A stretch of DNA of 45,436 nucleotides from positions 1 through 45,436 of the forward strand of contig JAHQVM010000053.1 in the NCBI GenBank assembly GCA_019634365.1, read 5' to 3'. The position numbers and the translations under genes are program-made. The stretch comes from Flavobacteriaceae bacterium (GTDB lineage Bacteria; Bacteroidota; Bacteroidia; Flavobacteriales; Flavobacteriaceae). Positions 1 through 7,744 of this stretch are shown piece by piece (position 1 is the first letter of the stretch; the number at the start of each line of letters is the position of its first letter). The notes beneath the pieces are model-generated. The model was not told the origin of the DNA, made no database searches, and saw only the letters and a list, made by a program, of their open reading frames with translations.

Positions 1-1590
1 AACTATTTGGTTGAAAACGTTGATGAAGTCTCCAAATTCAATGTGGTGAAAGGGTTTTTGAACTTGGTGCTGAGCGATGCGTACTTTTTGAGCTTTTTCA
101 ATTCGGTTTCCGATTTTTCCGACTTTGGAACGGTGCAACAGGGAGACGATGCCATGATGGTAGAATACGCATCTCCCAATACCAATAAACCCCTTCATTT
201 AGGACATATTCGAAACGTGCTTCTGGGATATTCCGTGGCCGAAATTCTGAAAGCTTCAGGAAAAAAGGTGTACAAAACCCAGATCATTAACGATCGGGGC
301 ATCCACATCTGCAAAAGTATGTTGGCTTGGAAAACCTTCGGGAATGGAGAAACTCCGGAAAGTACGGGATTGAAAGGTGATAAACTGGTGGGGAATTACT
401 ACGTAAAATTCGATAAGATTTACAAAGAACAGATCGCCAAACTGATGGCCCAAGGTAAGACCGAAGAGGAAGCCAAGGCTCAAGCACCCTTTTTACAGGA
501 AGCCCAGGAAATGCTTCGTAAATGGGAAGCAGGTGATCCGAATACGGTAGCGCTTTGGAAGATGATGAACGGTTGGGTGTACGATGGTTTTGAAGTGACG
601 TATAAGAATATTGGGGTCGATTTCGATAGTTACTATTATGAGAGCGACACTTACTTGTTGGGAAAAGATAATATTGCTGAAGGTCTGGAACGAGGTGTGT
701 TCTTTAAGAAACCGGACGGATCGGTATGGTGCGACCTCACCGATGAAGGTCTGGATGAAAAATTGGTGCTGCGAAGCGATGGTACTGCGGTATATATGAC
801 CCAGGATATCGGAACAGCCATTCAGCGGGTGAAAGATCAGCCGGATATTAATGGAATGATCTATACGGTGGGGAATGAGCAGGATTATCACTTTAAGGTG
901 TTGTTCCTCATTTTGAAGAAACTCGGTTTCGGTTGGGCCGAAAATTTACATCATTTGAGCTACGGAATGGTAGATCTGCCTTCAGGAAAAATGAAGAGTA
1001 GGGAAGGTACCGTGGTCGACGCCGATGATTTGGTAGCCGAAATGGCCAACACCGCCAGAGATATTTCCGAAGATTTAGGGAAGATTGACGATTTCTCTTC
1101 TGAAGAAAAAAACAACCTTTATCACACTATTGGATTGGGCGCCTTGAAGTATTACATCCTTAAAGTGGATCCCAAAAAACGCATTCTCTTCAACCCTGAA
1201 GAAAGTGTGGATTTTCAGGGGAACACGGGACCTTTTATTCAGTACACCTATGCGAGGATTCAAGCGATTTTAAGGCAATCTGAAGGGATTTCACACCCTA
1301 AGGATTTTTCTGAAATAGAACTGCATGCCAAGGAAAAGGAGGTGATGAAACAGATTCAATTGTTTCCTGAAACCCTTCAATTGGCAGCCAGCCAATACAG
1401 TCCTGCGATTATTGCCAATTACACCTATGATTTGGTGAAGAACTTCAATTCTTTTTATCAAAACGTTAGTATCCTTGGTGCCGAGACCGAGCTACAAAAA
1501 AGCTTTAGGATTCAGCTTTCCAAAGCGACCGGGCAGGTTATTCAAACAGCCTTCGCTTTATTGGGTATTCAGGTGCCGGAGCGTATGTAA
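1..1590 (+). CDS. argS: Arginyl-tRNA synthetase, 3' part (5' end outside window)
   Basis: Class I aminoacyl-tRNA synthetase that charges tRNA-Arg with arginine in the cytoplasm. The reading frame is already open at base 1 (N-Y-L-V-E-N...), so the start codon lies outside; about 529 C-terminal codons of an expected ~590 are present. The class I HIGH motif appears as HLGH at bases 196-207 inside NTNKPLHLGHIRN. The KMSKS-like loop appears as KMKSREG near bases 987-1010, the variant usual in Bacteroidota. The C-terminal helical anticodon-binding domain ends in a run rich in A, Q and L before TAA. It converges on the lipoprotein gene with only one base between the two stop codons, so no separate terminator fits between them. 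Identification is secure. Confidence 0.97.
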   Translation, partial: NYLVENVDEVSKFNVVKGFLNLVLSDAYFLSFFNSVSDFSDFGTVQQGDDAMMVEYASPNTNKPLHLGHIRNVLLGYSVAEILKASGKKVYKTQIINDRGIHICKSMLAWKTFGNGETPESTGLKGDKLVGNYYVKFDKIYKEQIAKLMAQGKTEEEAKAQAPFLQEAQEMLRKWEAGDPNTVALWKMMNGWVYDGFEVTYKNIGVDFDSYYYESDTYLLGKDNIAEGLERGVFFKKPDGSVWCDLTDEGLDEKLVLRSDGTAVYMTQDIGTAIQRVKDQPDINGMIYTVGNEQDYHFKVLFLILKKLGFGWAENLHHLSYGMVDLPSGKMKSREGTVVDADDLVAEMANTARDISEDLGKIDDFSSEEKNNLYHTIGLGALKYYILKVDPKKRILFNPEESVDFQGNTGPFIQYTYARIQAILRQSEGISHPKDFSEIELHAKEKEVMKQIQLFPETLQLAASQYSPAIIANYTYDLVKNFNSFYQNVSILGAETELQKSFRIQLSKATGQVIQTAFALLGIQVPERM

Positions 1591-1591
1591 C

Positions 1592-2275
1592 CTAGAAAAA
1601 GATCCGGAACCCTTCTACCTTGTTCCTTTTTGGAGTAGCATCTACGATGACATAGTAGTAAATTTTGGTGCCAGTATTGAAATTAAGGAAGGAATTAAAC
1701 TGATACATTGTTTTACCTTCATTTCGGTTTTCGAGAATGCCAAATGGTTCAAACCCCATAAGCACCCCATGCTCGTTTTTTAGGTCTGAAATGGTCGTTA
1801 GCAATTGTTCTCCTACTGGGTTTGGGATTCTTTCAGGACTTTTTAATACATCGATTTCAGTGGCATTCCCTTGTATGATCGCTTCCGAAAAACCTCGATA
1901 TACCTCCGATTTTTCACTTAGCCTTTCCAATAAATCGACAGGGAAGAAGTAGTTAGAGGTATCCCCTTTGGTACTAATGAGTTCCACATCGATCTGGGTG
2001 TAGTCATTCTTTTCTTTTTCCTCAAAACCATCATATACCAGTAATGCCATATTGGCCGAGGTAGCATTGGGGCTAAGGGTGTCTACCATTACACTACCTT
2101 TTGCTTTTATCGTAAACCGCTTTATGGTTTCCTTTCCCACGGAGCTACTGAACCCTTTGGTATAAGAAGTTTCTGCATCATAGATCTGTGCGATTTGGTT
2201 AAGGCTGGCCTGTTCGGTTTCGGAGGCACAACCCAATAGGATGCTAAGGATTCCTAGAAAAATGATTCTTTTCAT
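1592..2275 (-). CDS. Putative lipoprotein of unknown function
   Basis: A 227-residue protein with an N-terminal signal ending in the lipobox ILLGCASE, so it is predicted to be lipidated on Cys16 and held in the periplasmic or outer membrane leaflet. I recognise no catalytic motif. The body is a mixed polar sequence that mentions no repeats and ends in a short hydrophobic strand. It lies 18 bases downstream of a NarL-type response regulator on the same strand and probably shares its transcript, so it could be a target or accessory of that two-component system; this is inference only. Length and start are supported by the signal peptide beginning exactly at the first Met. Confidence 0.8.
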   Translation of the reverse strand: MKRIIFLGILSILLGCASETEQASLNQIAQIYDAETSYTKGFSSSVGKETIKRFTIKAKGSVMVDTLSPNATSANMALLVYDGFEEKEKNDYTQIDVELISTKGDTSNYFFPVDLLERLSEKSEVYRGFSEAIIQGNATEIDVLKSPERIPNPVGEQLLTTISDLKNEHGVLMGFEPFGILENRNEGKTMYQFNSFLNFNTGTKIYYYVIVDATPKRNKVEGFRIFF

Positions 2276-2293
2276 GATGATATGCTTTAATGG

Positions 2294-2941
2294 TTAGTCA
2301 GATTTCAGAAGTTCATATTCCATAGCAATCCGCACAAGGCCGGCTGTATTTCGGGCCCCTGTTTTAATCAGCATATTCCTTCGGTGAGTTTCCACCGTCC
2401 CGAAACTGATGTTCAATTTATCGGCGATTTCCTGTGTGGTTAATTCATCCAAAATGCAGGTTAATACATCTTTTTCCCTTCGCGACAATGTTGGGAAGTT
2501 ATTGGTGTAATGCTTGTCGGGTTGTTTCATGACACTGTTGAGGACAATTTCATTCACCGCTTGGTCGAGATAATTTTTGCCTGCATTTACTTTGGTGATG
2601 GCTTCGACCACTTCTTCCTGTCCGGCATTTTTTAAAACATATCCTTTGGCACCACTACTCAACATCATCCTAATCAGGCTGCTTTCTTTGTGCATGGATA
2701 TGGCAATTACCTTAAGCTCGGGGTTGTCCTTCAATAATTGTTTGCAGGTATCGATCCCATTCAATCCCGGCATGTTAATGTCCAACAATACCACATCTAC
2801 CTGGGCCGAGGGAATTTTCTGAATCGCCTCCTCGCCCGTAAGGGCAGTTCCTGCTATTTCAATATTGGCTTCATTCCGAAGGAGCAACTCCAGGCCTTCA
2901 ATTACCATTTTATGGTCGTCTACAATATATATTCGTATCAT
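2294..2941 (-). CDS. NarL/FixJ-family response regulator
   Basis: DNA-binding response regulator of 215 residues. The receiver domain (about 1-120) shows the acidic pair DD at 8-9, the phospho-acceptor Asp54 in LLDINMPG and the conserved Lys104 in GYVLKNAG. A LuxR-type helix-turn-helix follows at about 150-205 (LSRREKDVL, then EIADKLNISFGTVETHRRN). Its start codon overlaps the stop of the upstream histidine kinase by four bases (ATGA), the usual sign of translational coupling, so the kinase is its partner. Which genes it controls is not visible; the nearby exported-protein genes are candidates by position. Confidence 0.95.
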   Translation of the reverse strand: MIRIYIVDDHKMVIEGLELLLRNEANIEIAGTALTGEEAIQKIPSAQVDVVLLDINMPGLNGIDTCKQLLKDNPELKVIAISMHKESSLIRMMLSSGAKGYVLKNAGQEEVVEAITKVNAGKNYLDQAVNEIVLNSVMKQPDKHYTNNFPTLSRREKDVLTCILDELTTQEIADKLNISFGTVETHRRNMLIKTGARNTAGLVRIAMEYELLKSD

Positions 2942-4902
2942 GTGGTCATGGGTATATTAATGGATATGGTGGTTCCCTGTCCGGGCTGGGTGTCCCAATG
3001 TATTTTACCATCTAGGAATTCTACCCTACTGTTAATGCTTTTTAGTCCGAGGCCTCCATTTTCCTCTGCAACATTCAACTGAAAACCTTTTCCATCGTCT
3101 TCAACGATAAGATGAATTTCATTTTTATGCCCCAACAGTTGAATGAGGATCGTTTTGGCTTCGGCATGTTTCCGTATGTTAGAAATAATTTCTTGCAACA
3201 AGCGGTATAACATCACTTTTCGGGTATTATCGATTTCTGAAGGTACCTGGCTCATTTCCAAGGTCACTTCGTATCCTTCCTCTTTGAGGTTTTCGGCCAG
3301 ATCTTCCACGGCTCCAGACAAGCCTGAAATACTCAGGGCATGAGGCATCATATTATGCGAAATCCTTCGAACCTCTAGACAGGCTTCATCGATAAGGTCG
3401 TTGGTCTTTCCTGTGATATTGAGTTGCTCAAGTTGTTCAATCTCCCTTTGTATGGTAGTGAAATGGGCCTTTACGGTACTTAGGAGTCCTCCTAGACTAT
3501 CGTGAAGATCTTTGGCAATACGTAGGCGCTCGGCTTCTTGTCCTTCGATCATGCTATTTAGGGCAAGGAGCTTGTTTTTCTGCTTTAATTCTACAATTTC
3601 CTGCTGCTGAATGGCATCTTTTTGCGCGGATATGGTCCTCTGGTCTTTGAGACGTTTTCTGAGGAAGAAGAACACCAAAACTGAAAAAAGACCCAAGGCA
3701 ACGAGGCCTAAAAGGATCTGGTTCTTCTGTCGTGATTCTTTTTCTATCACCAAATTTTGTTGGGCGATTTGTTCCTCTTTTTTAGCTGTATCGAACTTTA
3801 CCTCCAATTCTGCAATATTGCGTTGCATGCGTTCGGTATTGATGCTATCCCGAAGATTGGATTCTGTTACTTTCGCTTCAAAGGCTTCTTTGTAATTCTT
3901 GGCGGCCTCTTGCGTAATGATCGTGGTTTTGTATAGGTCCATAAGAACCTGGGGTTTCTGAATGCGCGAAATGGTATCGGTGGCTCTTTCCAGATAAGGG
4001 ATGCCCAACTCCGGTTGCCCCATATCGGTATAGGTTTTTGCCAATGCAATGGTAGCGTAGGCAAAGGAGCTCATACGGTTAATACTATCACTCACCCTTA
4101 TGGCATTCTTCAATTTTGGGATGTTTTCCGGACTGGCCCTATTTTCGAACAGATCTTTAATAGGCATATGCCCAGAGGGCATATCGGGATTGGCATCTTC
4201 ATAATGTACAGAGAGTATTTCTGTGAACTTGGCCAAGTGAACTGGTTCATCCAACTGGGAAAAGAAATCGACCAAGTTATATAGCACAAAGCGTTTGGTA
4301 GGTGTGTTTTCTGAATCCCTTATGGCTTCCCACATCTCGAGATAGCTATCTTTTTGACCCGCAATATTTCCCAGGGTATTCTGCAATAATCCTTTGTTGT
4401 AATGCACATTCCAGAGGGCATATCGATTTCCCTCTTTTTCCGCCAGCAATTGGGCTTTATTTAAATGATATAAGGAGCTGTCGGGTTTGTTTAAATAATT
4501 ATAGGCATTGCCAATATTGCAATGGTACATAATTACATACTGCTCGTTATTTCGAGCCTCTGCAATTCTTAAACCTTCCTTGCGCATTTTAATGGCCTTA
4601 TCGGTCTCCCCTTTCCAAGAAAATCGCTTGCTATATTTATTATAGTAAGCCATTTTGGCCATTTCCGAACTGTCTTTGGAGAGTGCGTATTGATATAACT
4701 CTTGGGAATTTTTACGTTCTCTTCCGAGCTTACTATCGATATATGTATAAGACGCAAAACGAGATGTTTCGTCGGCACCTTCGGTAGATTTTAAAATACT
4801 GTCAATTTTATCCTTTGTAAGGGCTTGCGAATGAATCTCTGGCAAGATGATAAAAAAGAGTCCGAAAAAAAGAAAATATGTTATAATGGGGTTGGTTATC
4901 AC
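2938..4902 (-). CDS. TPR-containing sensor histidine kinase (HisKA_3 type)
   Basis: A 654-residue sensor kinase. It has an N-terminal signal peptide ending near HSQA (about residue 25), a long periplasmic helical region with tetratricopeptide-like repeats (about 60-345), a coiled coil (355-392), one membrane span (396-415), and a cytoplasmic kinase. The HisKA_3 box has the phospho-acceptor His467 in AKDLHDSLGG. The ATPase domain shows the N box around Asn575, the G1 box DDGKGF at 602-607 and the G2 box GGLGLKS at 616-622. This layout is common in Bacteroidota NarL-type systems, where the TPR part is thought to bind a protein or peptide. It is translationally coupled to the downstream regulator. 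A TATCTTTT sequence at 4907-4914 (minus strand) is a near match to the -7 promoter element. Confidence 0.95.
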   Translation of the reverse strand: MITNPIITYFLFFGLFFIILPEIHSQALTKDKIDSILKSTEGADETSRFASYTYIDSKLGRERKNSQELYQYALSKDSSEMAKMAYYNKYSKRFSWKGETDKAIKMRKEGLRIAEARNNEQYVIMYHCNIGNAYNYLNKPDSSLYHLNKAQLLAEKEGNRYALWNVHYNKGLLQNTLGNIAGQKDSYLEMWEAIRDSENTPTKRFVLYNLVDFFSQLDEPVHLAKFTEILSVHYEDANPDMPSGHMPIKDLFENRASPENIPKLKNAIRVSDSINRMSSFAYATIALAKTYTDMGQPELGIPYLERATDTISRIQKPQVLMDLYKTTIITQEAAKNYKEAFEAKVTESNLRDSINTERMQRNIAELEVKFDTAKKEEQIAQQNLVIEKESRQKNQILLGLVALGLFSVLVFFFLRKRLKDQRTISAQKDAIQQQEIVELKQKNKLLALNSMIEGQEAERLRIAKDLHDSLGGLLSTVKAHFTTIQREIEQLEQLNITGKTNDLIDEACLEVRRISHNMMPHALSISGLSGAVEDLAENLKEEGYEVTLEMSQVPSEIDNTRKVMLYRLLQEIISNIRKHAEAKTILIQLLGHKNEIHLIVEDDGKGFQLNVAEENGGLGLKSINSRVEFLDGKIHWDTQPGQGTTISINIPMTT

Positions 4903-4934
4903 TCCTAAAAGATATAAAAATTTAACGTCTCATC

Positions 4935-5471
4935 TTAGCGGCTTTGGGTAGAAATGACCAATGTAAAGGCTCCTTCTTCCAATCCATCGGCGCCTGTAAC
5001 TCCTATAACCATCCGGTAAGGATTGTTGATGGCAACCAAGTCTTTCACGGTCCGGGTATGATCTTGAGGGGCTTTTCCAGAAAAGGTTCGTTCCCTTTTG
5101 TGGTCTGCTTCACAGCGAATACATCGGGGTAAATTGGGAACCAAATAATCGCTATTGGCTCCAATTTCATAAGCATACACGCTAAAGTTTTGGGAAGGGT
5201 CATCTGGTATCACAGTAACCGTTACTTCGCTGTACTTCGGGATGATCCCTGTAAAGAAAAGATGCTTGCCCGTGAATTTACTTTTTTGGGTGGCAGGAAA
5301 ACAGGCATTGCTACTGTTCCATGCCCAAGAAAGATCTTCCATGAAAGTTCCTTCATTTAAGTTTCCAACCTAGGCTACTTTTTCATTGGGAACCACTTCT
5401 ACCGAATATACTTTGGATTGGGCTAGTGTCAATATGGGTAAAAACGCGATGAGGTATAATAGATTTTTCAT
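4935..5471 (-). pseudogene. Secreted protein gene interrupted by an in-frame TAG
   Basis: Read from the ATG at 5471 the gene encodes a signal peptide (MKNLLYLIAFLPILTLAQ) followed by about 14 residues, then TAG at 5370-5372 (codon 34). The same frame then stays open for 144 more codons to TAA at 4935-4937. An ATG at 5342 could restart a 135-residue product, but it would lack the signal peptide. The second part contains a Cys-rich segment (CIRCEADHKRER) and a C-terminal stretch (YRMVIGVTGADGLEEGAFTL) that I recognise as typical of a conserved Bacteroidota exported family of unknown function, resembling pre-peptidase beta-sandwich domains. Because signal and body are in frame, one base change explains the break. 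Alternatives are readthrough or a sequencing error. Confidence 0.8.
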
Positions 5472-5488
5472 AATTGAAAACAAATAGA

Positions 5489-5513
5489 CCAGATACCGGG
5501 GCTGGGTATCTGG
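5489..5513 (-). terminator. Hairpin after the 5531-6082 gene
   Basis: Perfect 9-bp stem CCAGATACC / GGTATCTGG with a 7-base loop, just past the stop of the secreted-protein gene at 5531. On the minus strand it is followed by the T-rich TCTATTTGTTTTC. It fits an intrinsic terminator separating that gene from the interrupted one. Confidence 0.6.
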
Positions 5514-5530
5514 TAAAGTTGAAAATGGAA

Positions 5531-6082
5531 TTACTTCTTTTTGGCGTTAATTCGGTACTTGAATTTGTTCCCTACCGATTTGTTTCTCATCGCTATGATG
5601 ATGATTTTCCCTTTCACATTGTTAAGGGTGAACTTCTTTACTTTTCCGTTTCTGTCATTCGGAAATTCGTACGTCGCTTTTTGCTGCAATACACCGTCCC
5701 GGCCCATGGTGCAGATGACCACACCGGTTTTTGCTTTTCCGTCATATTTGTTGATGGTTACTTCTACGCGGTTGTCGAAAGATGGTGGAGTGATAAAAGT
5801 ACGCTTGGTTTTTCCCAAAATGGTCCCCGTTTCGTTACCACCGTCTAATTCTAAAAATCGGGGCCCTACGGTTGCACTTCCGTTGGAAGCAATCGCATTC
5901 CAAACATTTTTAATTCGACGTACTTTATTTTTCCAAGGATTCAATGAAATACTGGGTTGCCAGGGTCCCCATTCGGCCCAAGTATCCTGTGCTAGATTTT
6001 CTCCTTGATTACAGTTTTGAGCTTCGGCTTGGAAACCGAATGCGAATAATGTCACTAAAAGGACAAGAATTGATTTTCTCAT
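5531..6082 (-). CDS. Small secreted protein of unknown function
   Basis: A 183-residue protein with a clear Sec signal peptide (MRKSILVLLVTLFAFGFQ, cleavage near AEAQ). The mature part is basic and beta-rich. It begins with a Trp-rich segment (WAEWGPWQPSISLNPW) and ends with alternating Lys and hydrophobic residues (NVKGKIIIIAMRNKSV) and a KKK tail. No enzyme motif is recognisable. It stands alone between two hairpins with its own promoter-like element. A binding or structural role in the envelope is possible but not shown. Confidence 0.8.
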   Translation of the reverse strand: MRKSILVLLVTLFAFGFQAEAQNCNQGENLAQDTWAEWGPWQPSISLNPWKNKVRRIKNVWNAIASNGSATVGPRFLELDGGNETGTILGKTKRTFITPPSFDNRVEVTINKYDGKAKTGVVICTMGRDGVLQQKATYEFPNDRNGKVKKFTLNNVKGKIIIIAMRNKSVGNKFKYRINAKKK

Positions 6083-6111
6083 GATGCAAAAAATTAAATT
6101 TGGTTATGCAT

Positions 6112-6119
6112 CAAAAGTA
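6112..6119 (-). promoter_or_regulatory. -7 promoter element for the 5531-6082 gene
   Basis: The minus strand reads TACTTTTG, matching the Bacteroidota -7 consensus TAnnTTTG, about 30 bases upstream of the ATG at 6082. No good TTTG -33 element lies at the usual 19-20 base spacing (the nearest is 23 bases away). Confidence 0.5.
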
Positions 6120-6125
6120 GTTGTA

Positions 6126-6159
6126 CCTCAAGGACTTGCTATCAAAGAAAACCTTGAGG
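6126..6159. repeat. Inverted repeat over the -33 region
   Basis: CCTCAAGG at 6126-6133 and its exact complement CCTTGAGG at 6152-6159 are separated by 18 bases. On the minus strand the repeat lies directly upstream of the -7 element at 6112-6119 and covers the -33 position, so it could be an operator for the 5531-6082 gene. It could also form an RNA hairpin after the M28 peptidase gene. Confidence 0.45.
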
Positions 6160-6160
6160 A

Positions 6161-6183
6161 AGAAAAAATCTATGATTTCATAG
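6161..6183 (-). terminator. Weak terminator-like hairpin after the M28 peptidase gene
   Basis: On the minus strand a 6-bp stem (CTATGA / TCATAG, two-base loop) is followed by ATTTTTTC. It sits about 20 bases after the peptidase stop codon. The stem is short and AT-rich, so the call is tentative. Confidence 0.4.
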
Positions 6184-6203
6184 AGGTCGCAAGGAAATAT
6201 CCC

Positions 6204-7691
6204 TTAGTCCTGCACTTTCTTTACGCCATAGAGCTGTTTTCCTGCTTCTTCGTATTTATCACCTGGCGTCCAAAAAGGAGTAACAGGATCATTGGCAATG
6301 CTTCTTCCCGCCATTACGTAGGACTTAAAGAATTTTTCCATGTAATCGTAATCGATACTGTCTGCATGATCCCTTGGTTGGTGGTAATATTTGGTCACAT
6401 CGCCACTAAAAGAGGTGAATCCCATGGAAAAGGTGGGAGCAGGAATTCCTTTGGCGGCAAAATGAACGTTATCACTTCTATCGAATAATCCCTGTTCGGG
6501 TGCAGGATCGTCTATGGCTGTGAGACCAAATGTCTTGGCAGCTTCTTTAATATGGTTCTCTGCCGTAGTTCGTGGTAAACCTATGATGGTCGCCAAAGAA
6601 GTATCGTTATATCCGCCATTGTCACTGTTGAAGCAATACACCATTTTATCCAATGGCAATACTGGGTTTTCTACATAATACTCACTTCCGAGCAATCCTT
6701 TTTCTTCGGCAGTGAACAATATGAATAATGCAGATCGTTTCGTTGGGTATTTGGCTAAGTTTTCGGCCATGCTCAACACCGTGGTTACGCCCACGGCATT
6801 ATCTCTGGCCCCGTTGTAAATAGTGTCTCCTGTCTCGTCTGGCGTTCCAATTCCCACATGATCGTAGTGCGCAGAATAAATGATGTACTCATTTTTTAAT
6901 TTTGGGTCGCTTCCTTCAACAACACCAATTACGTTCTGGCTAATTACCTCCTCTTTTTCCTGAGCGCTCATATTCAGCATTACTTTGTGCTTGCCAGAAG
7001 CTATTTTCTCACTTTTGGATCCATTGGCATCCTGAACCCATACATAGGCGGGTCCATCTGATTTTTCACTTTCTCCTGAAGCCAATTTCAAACTAGGGGC
7101 ATTAAAATTATGATCGATAAATCCCCACATATTGTCCTGTGCTTGTAGAAATTCTACAATGGCTATCACTCCAGCGTTTTCGGCCAATTCCATCTTTTTA
7201 CCACGAAGGCCAAATGCCCCACGGGCATCATTGGTTTCAGCACTTCCTGCTTTTATCAAGATGATTTTCCCTTTTAGATCCTTTCCTTTGTAATCCTCTT
7301 CCAATCCATAACCCAAATACACAGCAGTTTCATCAATGTTCATGGCTTGGGCATTGAGCGCTACCTTGTTTTTTACCTCATCTCCACCTAAAGATAGCTT
7401 GAAAGTAACGGGTGGCGATGTTTTTTGAAGGGGAACTTTCTGGTAGTAATCCCCTGTTTTTGGATTGGGCTTTACACCATAGGTTCGGAACATATTGGCG
7501 AGGTAAGAAGCCGCTATTTTGTTTTCCGGCGTTCCCGTTTCCCTACCTTTCAACAAATCATCGGCCAGGAAATAAATATGGCCTTCGATTTCACTCTTGT
7601 CTACCGTTGCCATTACTAATTCCTTATCCGATTGCGAAAAACCAGTTAGGGAACATACGAATGCTAAAAGAAAAAGGATTTTTGATTTCAT
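6204..7691 (-). CDS. Secreted M28-family metallopeptidase
   Basis: A 495-residue exported zinc aminopeptidase or dipeptidase-type enzyme. A signal peptide covers residues 1-19 (cleaved near GFSQ). A PA-like insert (about 120-240) precedes the catalytic M28 domain. Metal ligands are visible in order: His275 in SAHYDHVG, Asp297 in GARDNAVG, the Glu pair 329-330 in FTAEEKGLLG, Asp357 in FNSDNGG and His437 in KYYHQPRDH. All residues needed for a di-zinc site are present, so it should be active. It lies 53 bases downstream of the TonB-dependent receptor on the same strand, so it may make peptides or amino acids from a substrate captured by that receptor; this link is inference. The product acts in the periplasm or outside the cell. 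Confidence 0.95.
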   Translation of the reverse strand: MKSKILFLLAFVCSLTGFSQSDKELVMATVDKSEIEGHIYFLADDLLKGRETGTPENKIAASYLANMFRTYGVKPNPKTGDYYQKVPLQKTSPPVTFKLSLGGDEVKNKVALNAQAMNIDETAVYLGYGLEEDYKGKDLKGKIILIKAGSAETNDARGAFGLRGKKMELAENAGVIAIVEFLQAQDNMWGFIDHNFNAPSLKLASGESEKSDGPAYVWVQDANGSKSEKIASGKHKVMLNMSAQEKEEVISQNVIGVVEGSDPKLKNEYIIYSAHYDHVGIGTPDETGDTIYNGARDNAVGVTTVLSMAENLAKYPTKRSALFILFTAEEKGLLGSEYYVENPVLPLDKMVYCFNSDNGGYNDTSLATIIGLPRTTAENHIKEAAKTFGLTAIDDPAPEQGLFDRSDNVHFAAKGIPAPTFSMGFTSFSGDVTKYYHQPRDHADSIDYDYMEKFFKSYVMAGRSIANDPVTPFWTPGDKYEEAGKQLYGVKKVQD

Positions 7692-7744
7692 GAGGTATCT
7701 TTTTGATTGATGCGAATAAAGATACCCAATTTAGGAAATCATTA

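Noticed and set aside
5370-5372. Genome-wide use of TAG as a sense codon
   Set aside because: Several intact genes here end in TAG at the expected length (first lipoprotein, LytTR regulator, queE, RidA, both FAS1 genes), so TAG acts as a stop.
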